Shown here in pieces: positions 35,549 to 43,511 of a DNA stretch of 64,000 nucleotides. The notes below the pieces were generated by a model. It made no database searches and had not been told where the DNA came from. It was given only the letters and a program-made list of their open reading frames with translations. Position numbers and translations under genes: made by a program. Positions within the stretch are counted from its first letter, which is position 1. Every line of letters starts with the position of its first letter. The stretch comes from Amycolatopsis pretoriensis (GTDB taxonomy: Bacteria; Actinomycetota; Actinomycetes; Mycobacteriales; Pseudonocardiaceae): NCBI RefSeq assembly GCF_900107925.1, contig NZ_FNUJ01000002.1, forward strand, positions 744,001 to 808,000, read 5' to 3'.

Positions 35549-35732
35549 GGTCGCGTGCTGGCCGTGCACCGGGCTGGGAACAGCACTACTGGGGATCAGA
35601 CAGGGGATTTTCTGGGGATTCGATCATGACCGACACCTGCCCTTGAGGGCCGCGACGCCCCACGTGGACCAACCACGGCTGGGCCGAACGCAGCAATGCG
35701 GCCGATCGGGGGACGGTTGTTCGTCCTGCTCA

Positions 35733-35745
35733 GCGGTAATACCGC
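35733..35745. promoter_or_regulatory. Short inverted repeat
   Basis: GCGGTA-A-TACCGC, a perfect 6+1+6 inverted repeat in the control region; operator or weak hairpin. Confidence 0.35.
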
Positions 35746-35896
35746 CCATTTGTTTTTCGCTCGCGGCAACGACGCCGCGCATTCCGCCATACGGTCGTCG
35801 GTTGACTTCCGCCGGAATGTGATGCCCGAATGGCGACCGACTGGTGAGCGCAAACGGAATGACCTGCCCATACGCGCAACTCGTCCGGTAGCCCTG

Positions 35897-35925
35897 CGGA
35901 TTAATCCGTGAACCGGATTAATCCG
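35897..35925. promoter_or_regulatory. Tandem 12-bp palindromes upstream of the P450-NRPS operon
   Basis: The perfect palindrome CGGATTAATCCG occurs twice, at 35897-35908 and 35914-35925, 17 bp apart start to start. AT-rich centres in GC-rich DNA and the position 65-90 bases before the P450 start suggest a cooperative operator for a dimeric regulator. Confidence 0.65.
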
Positions 35926-35954
35926 CACCCGCCCGCCGACCAGGAGTTTGCCGG

Positions 35955-35978
35955 ATGGCTCGCTCCCCGAACCGATGA
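35955..35978 (+). promoter_or_regulatory. Seven-codon upstream ORF overlapping the P450 start region
   Basis: AGGAG (8 bases upstream) serves ATG 35955, giving MARSPNR and a TGA that overlaps ATG 35975 (ATGA), an in-frame alternative start of the P450. This may couple or modulate translation of the P450. Confidence 0.4.
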
Positions 35979-35989
35979 GGACACCGGTC

Positions 35990-37228
35990 ATGCCCGTCCA
36001 CAACGCAACCCTTTCCGGCTGCCCGGTGCACGCAGTCGACACCGACCTGGTAGACCCCCGCTTCTACAGCAGCGGCAAGGCGTACGAGCTGTGGCGGGAC
36101 CTGCAGGCGCAGGACGGGCTGAGCTGGCGCCAGGTCGACGAGCACCGCGGGTTCTGGTCGGTGGTGCATTTCAAGGAAACCGACTACGTGCTCCGCAACA
36201 CCCACCTGTTCACCTCCGAGCGCGGCACCATGCTGGAACTGCTCGGCATGGACGACCCCGCGGGCGGGCAGCAGCTCGCGGTCACCGACCCGCCGCGGCA
36301 CACGATCATGCAGGCGCGGCTGAAGAAGGCGCTGGCCGTCAAGGCGGTGGACCGGCAGCGCGAGATGATCCGTGAGCTGATCACCGAGCTGATCGCGCCG
36401 ATCGGCGACGGCGGGGTGTTCGACTGGGGCCAGGCCATGCTGGTGATGCCGATGTCGGTCACCGGGACGATGATGGGGCTGCCGCCGGCGGACTGGCCGT
36501 GGCTGAGCCGGCTGACCACCATCTGCATCGCCGCCGACGACCCCGAGTACCAGGACGAGGGCACCCGGGACAAGACGCTGGAGATGGCGCACCGCGAGCT
36601 GTTCGCCTACTTCCAGGACCTGGTGCGCTTCCGCCGCGACCAGGTCGGCGACGACCTGATCAGCTCGCTGATCAAGACCCGGTTCGAGGGCAGGCACATG
36701 TCGCCCGGCGAGATCGTGTCCAACTGCTACAGCCTGCTGCTCGGCGCGAACGTGACCACCCCGCACGCGCCGAACTTCGTGATGGCCGAGTTCATCGGCT
36801 CCGACGTGCTGCCGCAGTGGGCCGCCGAGCCGGAGGTCGGCACCACCGCGGTCGAAGAGGCGCTGCGCTGGGCGTCCCCGGTGAACCACATGCTGCGCTA
36901 CGCCACCGAGGACGTGGTCGTGCGGGACACCCGGATCGCGGCGGGCGACGCCGTGGTCACGTGGATCGGCGCGGCCAACCGGGACGAGACCGAGTTCCCG
37001 GACGCCTGGACCTTCGACATCCGGCGCAAGCCGAACAAGCACCTCGCGTTCGGCATCGGCCCGCACTACTGCATCGGGCACAGCGTGGCGCGGATCACCC
37101 TGCGCACCCTGTTCGAGGAGCTTTTGGCGCGCTACAAGGACTTCGAGGCCGCCGGTACCCCCGAACGGCTGATTTCCAACTTCGTGTCCGGCTACAAGCA
37201 CGTGCCGATCACCGCGAAGCTCCGCTGA
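35990..37228 (+). CDS. Cytochrome P450 next to the valine-type NRPS
   Basis: P450 of 412 residues. Heme segment HLAFGIGPHYCIGHSVAR, ExxR as EEALRW, and VTDPPRHTIMQARLKKAL in the C-helix. The I-helix reads LLLGANVTTPH, lacking the acid before Thr. The 45-base spacing to the NRPS suggests it hydroxylates the amino acid held on that NRPS, as known for P450s beside stand-alone A-PCP proteins. ATG 35990 follows GAGG by nine bases; ATG 35975, overlapping the small upstream ORF, would add five residues. Confidence 0.92.
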   Translation: MPVHNATLSGCPVHAVDTDLVDPRFYSSGKAYELWRDLQAQDGLSWRQVDEHRGFWSVVHFKETDYVLRNTHLFTSERGTMLELLGMDDPAGGQQLAVTDPPRHTIMQARLKKALAVKAVDRQREMIRELITELIAPIGDGGVFDWGQAMLVMPMSVTGTMMGLPPADWPWLSRLTTICIAADDPEYQDEGTRDKTLEMAHRELFAYFQDLVRFRRDQVGDDLISSLIKTRFEGRHMSPGEIVSNCYSLLLGANVTTPHAPNFVMAEFIGSDVLPQWAAEPEVGTTAVEEALRWASPVNHMLRYATEDVVVRDTRIAAGDAVVTWIGAANRDETEFPDAWTFDIRRKPNKHLAFGIGPHYCIGHSVARITLRTLFEELLARYKDFEAAGTPERLISNFVSGYKHVPITAKLR

Positions 37229-37272
37229 CGTCCTGGTCAGCACCACTCCCCTTCACTGACCCGGAGGTCGGC

Positions 37273-40200
37273 ATGTCATTGGACGAATTCGCGCTGTCGG
37301 TCCTCGGACCGGCGACGGACAAGGCCGGGTTCGCCGGCCACAGCTTCATCTCCCTCGGCGGTGACTCGCTGCGGGCGATGCGGCTGACCGCCATGGCCCA
37401 GGAGCAGCTCGGGTTGAAGCTGTCGGTGGCGGAGCTGCTCTCGTCGACCCCGCTGGGCACGGTGCTCTCGAACGCCGTCGGCACGGCGTCCGCGACCACC
37501 GCGGCACCCGAGCCGTCGGCGCCCGCGCTGACCCCGATGCAGCGGGGCATGTGGCTGCTCGAGAGCACCCTCGGCGGATCCACGTACAACCTGGTCTTCA
37601 CGTCCTATGTGGACAGTGGAACGCTCGACCGGGAGGTCTTCGGGCACGCGGCCGCCGCCACGACCGCCCGGCACGCCTCGCTGCGGACCGTGCTCCGCGA
37701 AGAGGACGACGAGATCGTCCCCCTGGTGCTGGACGAGGTCGTCCCCGAGATCGTGGACATCACCTCCGACGGCCAGGACTTCGAGGAGTCCGTCCGCGCC
37801 GCGGCCGCCGAGCACAGCCGCGTCCCCTTCGACCTCACCACCGCTCCCCCGCTGCGCTACCTGTTCGTCGCCGGCCCGGGGCGGCAGGCGGTCGTGCTGA
37901 TCGCGCACCACGTGCTCCTCGACGGGTGGGCCGTCGGCCTGCTGCTCGACGAGCTGTTCGGCTCCTACCAGGCCCTCGCGGCCGGCCTTCCGCTGCCGCG
38001 CACCGAACCCGCGCCCACCACGGAAGCCCTGCTGCGCCGCCACGAGCGGGACCGCACCAGCGGCGAGTGGGACCGCCTGGCCGAGTTCTGGCTGAAGTAC
38101 CTCGACGGCGTGCCCACCGTGCTCGAACTGCCCACCGACGAGCCCCGCCCGGCGGTCCAGGACCCGGCGGGCCGGCGCATCCCCCTCGACCTCGGGACCG
38201 ACCTGAGCACCCTGGTCGAGGACCGCGCGCGGGAGCTGGGCATCACCCCGTTCGCGCTGCTGCTCGGCTCCTACGGCCTGGCGCTCAGCCGCTGGACCGG
38301 CGTCGACCGGCTGCTGGTCGGCGTCGCCCTCTACGGCCGGGACACCGCCGAACTGGCCGAGCTGATCGCCGTCGGCGGCAACCTGGCGCCGATCCTGGTG
38401 GAGGTCGACGACGACGCCCGGGTCGTGGACTACCTGCGCGCGGTGCAGGACTCGCTCGCCCGCGGCATCGAGGCGGGCGCGCTGCCGTTCGACGAACTGG
38501 TCACCCGGCTCGGCATCGAGCGCGGGCTGAGCGCGCACCCGCTGGTGCAGGTCTCCTTCGGCATGCACGATCAGCTTGTGCCGCAACGCATCGAGGCCGG
38601 CGACGTGCGGCTGCGCGTCGAGGAGGGCCACGGCGGCGGCGCCCAGTTCGACCTGTCGCTGCTGTTCGGCCGGTCCCGCCCGACGCTGGAAGCACAGCTC
38701 GAGTTCGCGACGGCGCTCTGGGACGAGGCCGACGCACGGGCGTTCCTCGACGACTTCACCACCGCGGCGCGGGAACTGGCCACGGCCGAGGGCAAGGTGG
38801 AGGACCTGCGCTGCCTGTCCGACGAGCGCCGGGAGGTGCTCGACGCCGTCAACCGCACGCGCCGCGACTTCCCCGCGGTCACCGCCGACGAGCTGTTCCG
38901 CCAGGCGGCGCGGCGCACGCCGGACGCGGTCGCGGTGCGCGAGGACGACCTGGAGCTGACCTACGCGCAGCTCGCGGGCGCGGCGGCCGAGCAGGCGCGC
39001 CGGCTCCGCGAACTCGGCGTCGGCCGCGGTGACCGGGTCCTGGTGGCGCTGGACCGGTCCATCGCCGAAGCCGTCGCGGTGCTGGGCATCGCGTGGGCGG
39101 GTGCCGCCTACGTGGGGGTGGACCTGAGCCAGCCCGAAACCCAGGTCCGGCACATCCTGGCCAAGGCCGCGCCGAAGGCCGCGCTGGCCGCCTCCCCGGA
39201 GGCCGTCGCCCACCTCGGCGTGCCCGCCTGTGCGACGTGGGAACCGGCTTGGGAGTCTTCGGAGCCTTCGGCCGCCGAACCCGCGGCCACCGGCCCCGAC
39301 GACCTGGCCTACATCGCTTTCACCTCCGGCTCGACGGGTCTGCCCAAGGGCGTCGCGGTACCGCACCGGGCGATCGTGCGACTCGTGCACGAGCCCGACC
39401 TCGTCCACCTCGGGCCGGAAGACCGGATGCTGCGCCTGTCGCCACTGGCGTTCGACGCGTCCACCTTGGAGCTGTGGAGCCCGCTCGCGAGCGGCGCGGC
39501 GCTGGAGGTGTACCCCGCGGGCCTGCCTTCGCCCAGTGAGCTCGGCAGGTTCCTGCTCGACCGCGAGGTCACCGTCGCCTGGCTGACCGCGGGACTGTTC
39601 CGCCTGGTCGAGGAGTTCGCGCCGGCCGGGCTCGGCGGCCTGCGGCAGCTGATCACCGGCGGCGACGTCGTGCCGCACGCCCAGGTGGCGCGCGTCCTGG
39701 AGCGCCACCCCGGGATCATCGTCACCAACGGCTACGGGCCCACCGAGAACACCACCTTCACGACGACCCACTCGGTCACCTCTCCCGCCGAGGCGTCCGG
39801 GCCGCTGCCGATCGGCACCCCGTTGCCGGGTACTCGCGTGCACGTCCTGGACCGGCGGCACCGGATCGTGCCGCCGGGCGCGGTCGGCGAGCTGTACGCG
39901 GCGGGCGAAGGCCTGGCGCACGGCTACGTGGCCGACGAGGGCGAGACGGCCAGGGCGTTCGGCACCTTCTCCCCCGATGTCCCCGAGCGGCTCTACCGCA
40001 CCGGTGACCTGGTCCGCGTGGACCGGGCCGGGCGGCTGCGCTTCCTCGGCCGCCGCGACGACCAGGTGAAGCTGCGCGGGTTCCGCATCGAACTCTCCGC
40101 CATCGCCGACGTGCTGGCCGCCGACCCGCGGGTGCGCGACGCGGCCGTCGTGGTCACCGACGGGGACAGCTCGGACAAGCGGCTGCTCGCGGCGATCGTC

Positions 40201-40614
40201 CCGGCGGCGGCGGTCGGCACCGCCGACCTGCGCGATCTGGTGGCCGAAAAGCTGCCGGTCTACATGGTGCCGAGCCTGTGGGCCGTCGTGGACCGGATGC
40301 CGGTGACCGGCAACGGGAAGGTGGACCGTCGAGCGCTCGAAGCCGTGGCGGCACCGGCCGGGCAGCAGGTCGCGGCGGCCGAACCGGACCAGCTCGGCAC
40401 GGCACCCGACCTGATCGCCCGCGTCCTGGAAAAGGAGGTCGAGCTGACGGCGGACACCGACTTCTTCACCGTCGGCGGCAACTCCATGGGCGCGGTGCGG
40501 CTGCTGCGGCTGATCCGCGACGAGCTCGGGGTGTCGGTGAAGCTGCGGGACTTCCTCATCACGCCGACTCCGGCGGGCCTGAACAAGCTCATCGACCAGG
40601 CGGCGCGGTCGTGA
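37273..40614 (+). CDS. NRPS: PCP-C-A-PCP (valine-like specificity)
   Basis: NRPS subunit of 1113 residues. PCP1 1-70 (LGGDSLRAM, Ser32); C 80-520 (AHHVLLDGWA, His213 catalytic); A 530-1010 (FTSGSTGLPKG, FDASTLELW, NGYGPTENTTF, YRTGDLVR, PVTGNGK); PCP2 1025-1110 (VGGNSMGAV, Ser1071). The hand-read specificity code DALWIGGTFK fits valine-activating domains. The leading PCP has no A domain and must receive its load in trans or from another subunit. ATG 37273 follows GGAGG by seven bases. There is no thioesterase here; release is presumably on the PKS. Confidence 0.94.
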   Translation: MSLDEFALSVLGPATDKAGFAGHSFISLGGDSLRAMRLTAMAQEQLGLKLSVAELLSSTPLGTVLSNAVGTASATTAAPEPSAPALTPMQRGMWLLESTLGGSTYNLVFTSYVDSGTLDREVFGHAAAATTARHASLRTVLREEDDEIVPLVLDEVVPEIVDITSDGQDFEESVRAAAAEHSRVPFDLTTAPPLRYLFVAGPGRQAVVLIAHHVLLDGWAVGLLLDELFGSYQALAAGLPLPRTEPAPTTEALLRRHERDRTSGEWDRLAEFWLKYLDGVPTVLELPTDEPRPAVQDPAGRRIPLDLGTDLSTLVEDRARELGITPFALLLGSYGLALSRWTGVDRLLVGVALYGRDTAELAELIAVGGNLAPILVEVDDDARVVDYLRAVQDSLARGIEAGALPFDELVTRLGIERGLSAHPLVQVSFGMHDQLVPQRIEAGDVRLRVEEGHGGGAQFDLSLLFGRSRPTLEAQLEFATALWDEADARAFLDDFTTAARELATAEGKVEDLRCLSDERREVLDAVNRTRRDFPAVTADELFRQAARRTPDAVAVREDDLELTYAQLAGAAAEQARRLRELGVGRGDRVLVALDRSIAEAVAVLGIAWAGAAYVGVDLSQPETQVRHILAKAAPKAALAASPEAVAHLGVPACATWEPAWESSEPSAAEPAATGPDDLAYIAFTSGSTGLPKGVAVPHRAIVRLVHEPDLVHLGPEDRMLRLSPLAFDASTLELWSPLASGAALEVYPAGLPSPSELGRFLLDREVTVAWLTAGLFRLVEEFAPAGLGGLRQLITGGDVVPHAQVARVLERHPGIIVTNGYGPTENTTFTTTHSVTSPAEASGPLPIGTPLPGTRVHVLDRRHRIVPPGAVGELYAAGEGLAHGYVADEGETARAFGTFSPDVPERLYRTGDLVRVDRAGRLRFLGRRDDQVKLRGFRIELSAIADVLAADPRVRDAAVVVTDGDSSDKRLLAAIVPAAAVGTADLRDLVAEKLPVYMVPSLWAVVDRMPVTGNGKVDRRALEAVAAPAGQQVAAAEPDQLGTAPDLIARVLEKEVELTADTDFFTVGGNSMGAVRLLRLIRDELGVSVKLRDFLITPTPAGLNKLIDQAARS

Positions 40615-40672
40615 CCGAGGCGACCGTGCACCATGGGGTGCCCGCATCCACCACAGGGGAGACGACACTCGG

Positions 40673-41644
40673 ATGAAGTACCGCAAGATCGGCACCAGCC
40701 GTCGTGAGGTGAGCGCGCTCGCACTGGGCGCGATGATTTTCGGCACGACCGTCGAGGAGGAGCGGGCGTTCGCCATCCTCGACCGGTTCGTCGAGGCCGG
40801 CGGCACGTTCCTCGACACGGCCAACAACTACGCGTTCTGGGTCAACGGCACCCAGGGCGGCGAGAGCGAGCGGCTGCTCGGCCGGTGGCGGCGCAGCCGG
40901 GGCATCACCGACGAGGTGGTCATCGCCACCAAGCTCGGCGGCCGGCCGAAGACGCCGGGCTTCGCGTTCAACCCCGAAGGCCTGGCGCCGGACGTGATCC
41001 GCGCGTCGGCGGCCCGCAGCCGCGAGGACCTGGGCGTGGACCGGCTGGACCTGCTCTACGCGCACGCGGACTTCATGGACACGCCGCAGAAGGACATCGT
41101 CGAGACCTTCGCGTCCCTCGTGCGGGACGGGTCGGTCGCCATGATCGGGGCCAGCAACCACTGGTCGTGGCGCCTGGAGAAGTGGCGCTCGCTCGCCGAC
41201 TCCGCCGGCCTGCCCGGCTACGAGGTCGTCCAGTACCACCACACCTACCTGCGGGCGCGCACCGACGTGCCGAGCCGACGCTGGAAGGAGGGCAACGAGG
41301 GGTTGTTCGGCGCGGAGCTGATGACCTACCTGAAGGACCGGCCCGAGCTGACGCTGGTGGCGTACACGCCGCTGCTGTCCGGCGGTTACGTGCGCGAGGA
41401 CCGGCCGCTGGACGAGCTGCACGACCACGCGGGCACGCAGGCCCGCCTCAAGGCGTTGCACGAGGTGGTGCGGGAAACCGGCGCCACCGCCAACCAGGTC
41501 GTGCTGTCCTGGATGATCGGCGGCGACCTGCCGGTCATCCCGCTCGTCGGCGCGTCCTCGGTGGCGCAGCTGAACGAGAGCCTGGAAGCGGTGGACCTGG
41601 AACTGACCGCGGACCAGCGCGCGTTGCTGGACGCGGCGCACTGA
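40673..41644 (+). CDS. Aldo/keto reductase
   Basis: NAD(P)H-dependent AKR of 323 residues, (alpha/beta)8 barrel. Catalytic tetrad visible: Asp and Tyr in FLDTANNYAFW, Lys in IATKLGG, His in LLYAHADF. The C-terminal NADPH-loop is VIPLVGASSVAQLNESL. It follows the NRPS by 58 bases and would reduce an aldehyde or ketone of the hybrid product or precursor. Behind it lies a P450 relic, suggesting that the gene was inserted into, or replaced part of, an older operon. Confidence 0.9.
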   Translation: MKYRKIGTSRREVSALALGAMIFGTTVEEERAFAILDRFVEAGGTFLDTANNYAFWVNGTQGGESERLLGRWRRSRGITDEVVIATKLGGRPKTPGFAFNPEGLAPDVIRASAARSREDLGVDRLDLLYAHADFMDTPQKDIVETFASLVRDGSVAMIGASNHWSWRLEKWRSLADSAGLPGYEVVQYHHTYLRARTDVPSRRWKEGNEGLFGAELMTYLKDRPELTLVAYTPLLSGGYVREDRPLDELHDHAGTQARLKALHEVVRETGATANQVVLSWMIGGDLPVIPLVGASSVAQLNESLEAVDLELTADQRALLDAAH

Positions 41645-41651
41645 GCAACGC

Positions 41652-41702
41652 GGGTACAAGCACGTACCGATTACCGACACGGTGAGGTTCCGCAGTCGAT
41701 GA
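41652..41702 (+). pseudogene. Relic of a P450 C-terminus
   Basis: These codons read GYKHVPITDTVRFRSR followed by TGA. The first eight residues are identical to the end of the intact P450 at 35990-37228 (GYKHVPITAKLR). The rest of the gene is absent: the aldo/keto reductase stop is 8 bases upstream. The relic's stop overlaps the hydrolase start (ATGA), so an ancestral P450 was once translationally coupled to the hydrolase. Confidence 0.7.
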
Positions 41703-42493
41703 CCACCCACGGCGCCACGGTGCCCGCAGCCCGGCCGGCACCGGCCGCGCTCCTGCTCGCCCACGGAGCGGCGGGCACCGTGCGCGCGAACTTCGGGCCG
41801 TTGATCCCGGCCCTTTCCCGCACGGTGCCGGCCTTCGGTCCGGACTTCCCCGGATCGGGCGGGACACCGCGCGCGAGCGGTCCGTTGCGGCTGGACGACC
41901 TCGCCGACCAGCTCGTGGCCGCCGCCGGTGACGCGGAGACCTTCGCGATCCTCGGTTACTCGATGGGATGTGCCGTCGCGGTCCGCGCCGCGATCCGGCA
42001 CCCCCATCGGGTGACCGCCCTCATCCTGACCGCCGGCACCCCGCGGATCGACGCCGACACGCGCGCCCGGATGGACGAGTGGCAGCGCCTGGCCGACCGC
42101 GACCCCACCGCCATGGGCCGCTTCATCATCTCGGTGATGTTCAGCGAGAGCTTCCTCGGCACGCTGACCGACCAGCGTTTGGAGATCCTCCTGGACCTGA
42201 TCGTGTTCACCACACCCGAGGGCACCACCGAGCAGATCGACCTGGTCCGGCGCATCGACGTCGAAGGCGACCTGCCGAACATCACGGCACCGACCCTCGT
42301 GATCGGCACGAAGCACGACCAGCTCATCGCACCGGCCTCGATGCGGACCTACGCCGACGGAATCCCGGGTGCGCGATGGACCGAGCTGGACAGCGGGCAC
42401 GCCGTCGTCCTCGAAGCGCCGGAACAGTGGCTGTCGCTGGTCGAAGCATTTCTCGCCGAGACCGCGTCCGCCGCCATCGTCAGCCGAGGCTGA
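41699..42493 (+). CDS. Alpha/beta hydrolase
   Basis: Alpha/beta hydrolase of 264 residues. Oxyanion segment LLAHGAAGT, nucleophile GYSMGCAV, Asp in GTKHDQLIAP, His in DSGHAVVLE. Last gene of the plus-strand NRPS operon. Could act as an external thioesterase, cyclase or esterase for the product. It ends 14 bases inside the convergent beta-propeller gene. ATG 41699 overlaps the stop of the P450 relic rather than following a ribosome binding site. Confidence 0.87.
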   Translation: MTTHGATVPAARPAPAALLLAHGAAGTVRANFGPLIPALSRTVPAFGPDFPGSGGTPRASGPLRLDDLADQLVAAAGDAETFAILGYSMGCAVAVRAAIRHPHRVTALILTAGTPRIDADTRARMDEWQRLADRDPTAMGRFIISVMFSESFLGTLTDQRLEILLDLIVFTTPEGTTEQIDLVRRIDVEGDLPNITAPTLVIGTKHDQLIAPASMRTYADGIPGARWTELDSGHAVVLEAPEQWLSLVEAFLAETASAAIVSRG

Positions 42494-43511
42494 TGAGCTC
42501 CCCCGAGACCGGGATCAGCAGGTCCCCGTTCGCGGCGATGGCGAGCGGGCCGGTGATCGGCCGGCCGGCCGTCCACGTGCCCCGCGGGCCGTCCTCGCCG
42601 AGGAACAGCACGCAACAGTCTTCGGTCAGGTCGAAGCCGGGCCAGCCGTGGTACTTCGTCCAGCGGTCCCACGTCGGGCTGCACGCGACGGCGATCAGCC
42701 CGTCGGCGCCGGCGGCGATGCCGCGTACGTCGGCGGGCACGCGGTGGTGCTGGACCACGGCTCCGCTGTCACCGTCCACTATGGACACCGTCGGGCGCCA
42801 CTCCCCCACGTCGTCCCGCTCCGGCCAGCCGGGCAGCACGAGCCGGCCGGTGGGCAGCGGCACCACCAGGTCGCCGGGCGGCAGGTGCGCGGGCACCGGA
42901 CGGAGTTCGCCGCCCGGGCCGAGCACGACGTAGCCGGTGTGCTCCTCGCCGTGCACGGGCACGAGGACGCCGCCGTCCGGCAGGCCGGCGAGGTTCCCGG
43001 CGATGTCCCCCGCGGGCTCGGCGCGCCACAGCGCGGCGCCGTCCCGGTCGAACGCCCGGACCGCGGCGCGCTCGGCGACGAACACGGTGTCGTGCCAGAC
43101 GAACGGCCACGCCGGCGCGGGGACCTCGGCCTCCCACCGCGGCTCGCCGGTCAGCGTGACCGCGCGGAGCAACGACCCGGCCGCCGGGAACACCAGCGAT
43201 CCGTCCGCCAGCGGCATCGGCGCGGACTTCAGCGTCATCCGGACCGCGCTGGTGACGGCGCCGGTCCGCTGGTCACGCACTTCGTACCCGTCGGCGCCGA
43301 ACGTGACGAGCCGACCGCCGCCGAGCGGCACGCAGCCCCCGTCGGCGCTCCAGCGGACCTCGGGGCCGTCCAGGGCGGCCACGCCGGCCTCCGTCGTCAC
43401 GAAGCACATTCCGTCCGCCGCCGCCGAGACCGCGACGACGTGCCGGCCCGGCAACGGGACGCGCCACCGCACCTGCCCGGTGCCCGACAACGAAAACGGC
43501 GACGGCGTCAT
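42480..43511 (-). CDS. Cytoplasmic PQQ/WD-like beta-propeller protein
   Basis: Protein of 343 residues made of repeated blade-like units (for example GQVRWRVPLPG, EVRWSADGG, EPRWEAEVPAP, AALWRAEPAG), each ending in a Trp-rich strand as in PQQ-type propellers. No signal peptide is visible, unlike secreted quinoproteins. Its ATG overlaps the stop of the giant toxin-like gene (TGATG), so the two are co-translated, suggesting a linked role such as scaffold, chaperone or immunity protein. No function can be assigned from sequence alone. Confidence 0.75.
   Translation of the reverse strand: MTPSPFSLSGTGQVRWRVPLPGRHVVAVSAAADGMCFVTTEAGVAALDGPEVRWSADGGCVPLGGGRLVTFGADGYEVRDQRTGAVTSAVRMTLKSAPMPLADGSLVFPAAGSLLRAVTLTGEPRWEAEVPAPAWPFVWHDTVFVAERAAVRAFDRDGAALWRAEPAGDIAGNLAGLPDGGVLVPVHGEEHTGYVVLGPGGELRPVPAHLPPGDLVVPLPTGRLVLPGWPERDDVGEWRPTVSIVDGDSGAVVQHHRVPADVRGIAAGADGLIAVACSPTWDRWTKYHGWPGFDLTEDCCVLFLGEDGPRGTWTAGRPITGPLAIAANGDLLIPVSGELISLG

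Larger units (their letters stand above)
35249..35989. other. 740-bp control region between divergent NRPS/PKS operons
   Basis: The longest stretch without a protein gene in the window and of visibly lower GC than its surroundings. It holds a consensus-like minus promoter, a possible plus promoter, three inverted-repeat operators and a seven-codon upstream ORF, listed separately. Short open frames in it have poor codon bias and no ribosome binding sites. Confidence 0.8.

Noticed and set aside
35389-35586. 65-codon minus-strand frame in the control region
   Set aside because: No ribosome binding site, poor codon bias, and it covers the promoter and operator elements.
35696-35911. 71-codon plus-strand frame in the control region
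   Set aside because: No start signal and no recognisable motifs; it ends in the tandem palindromes.
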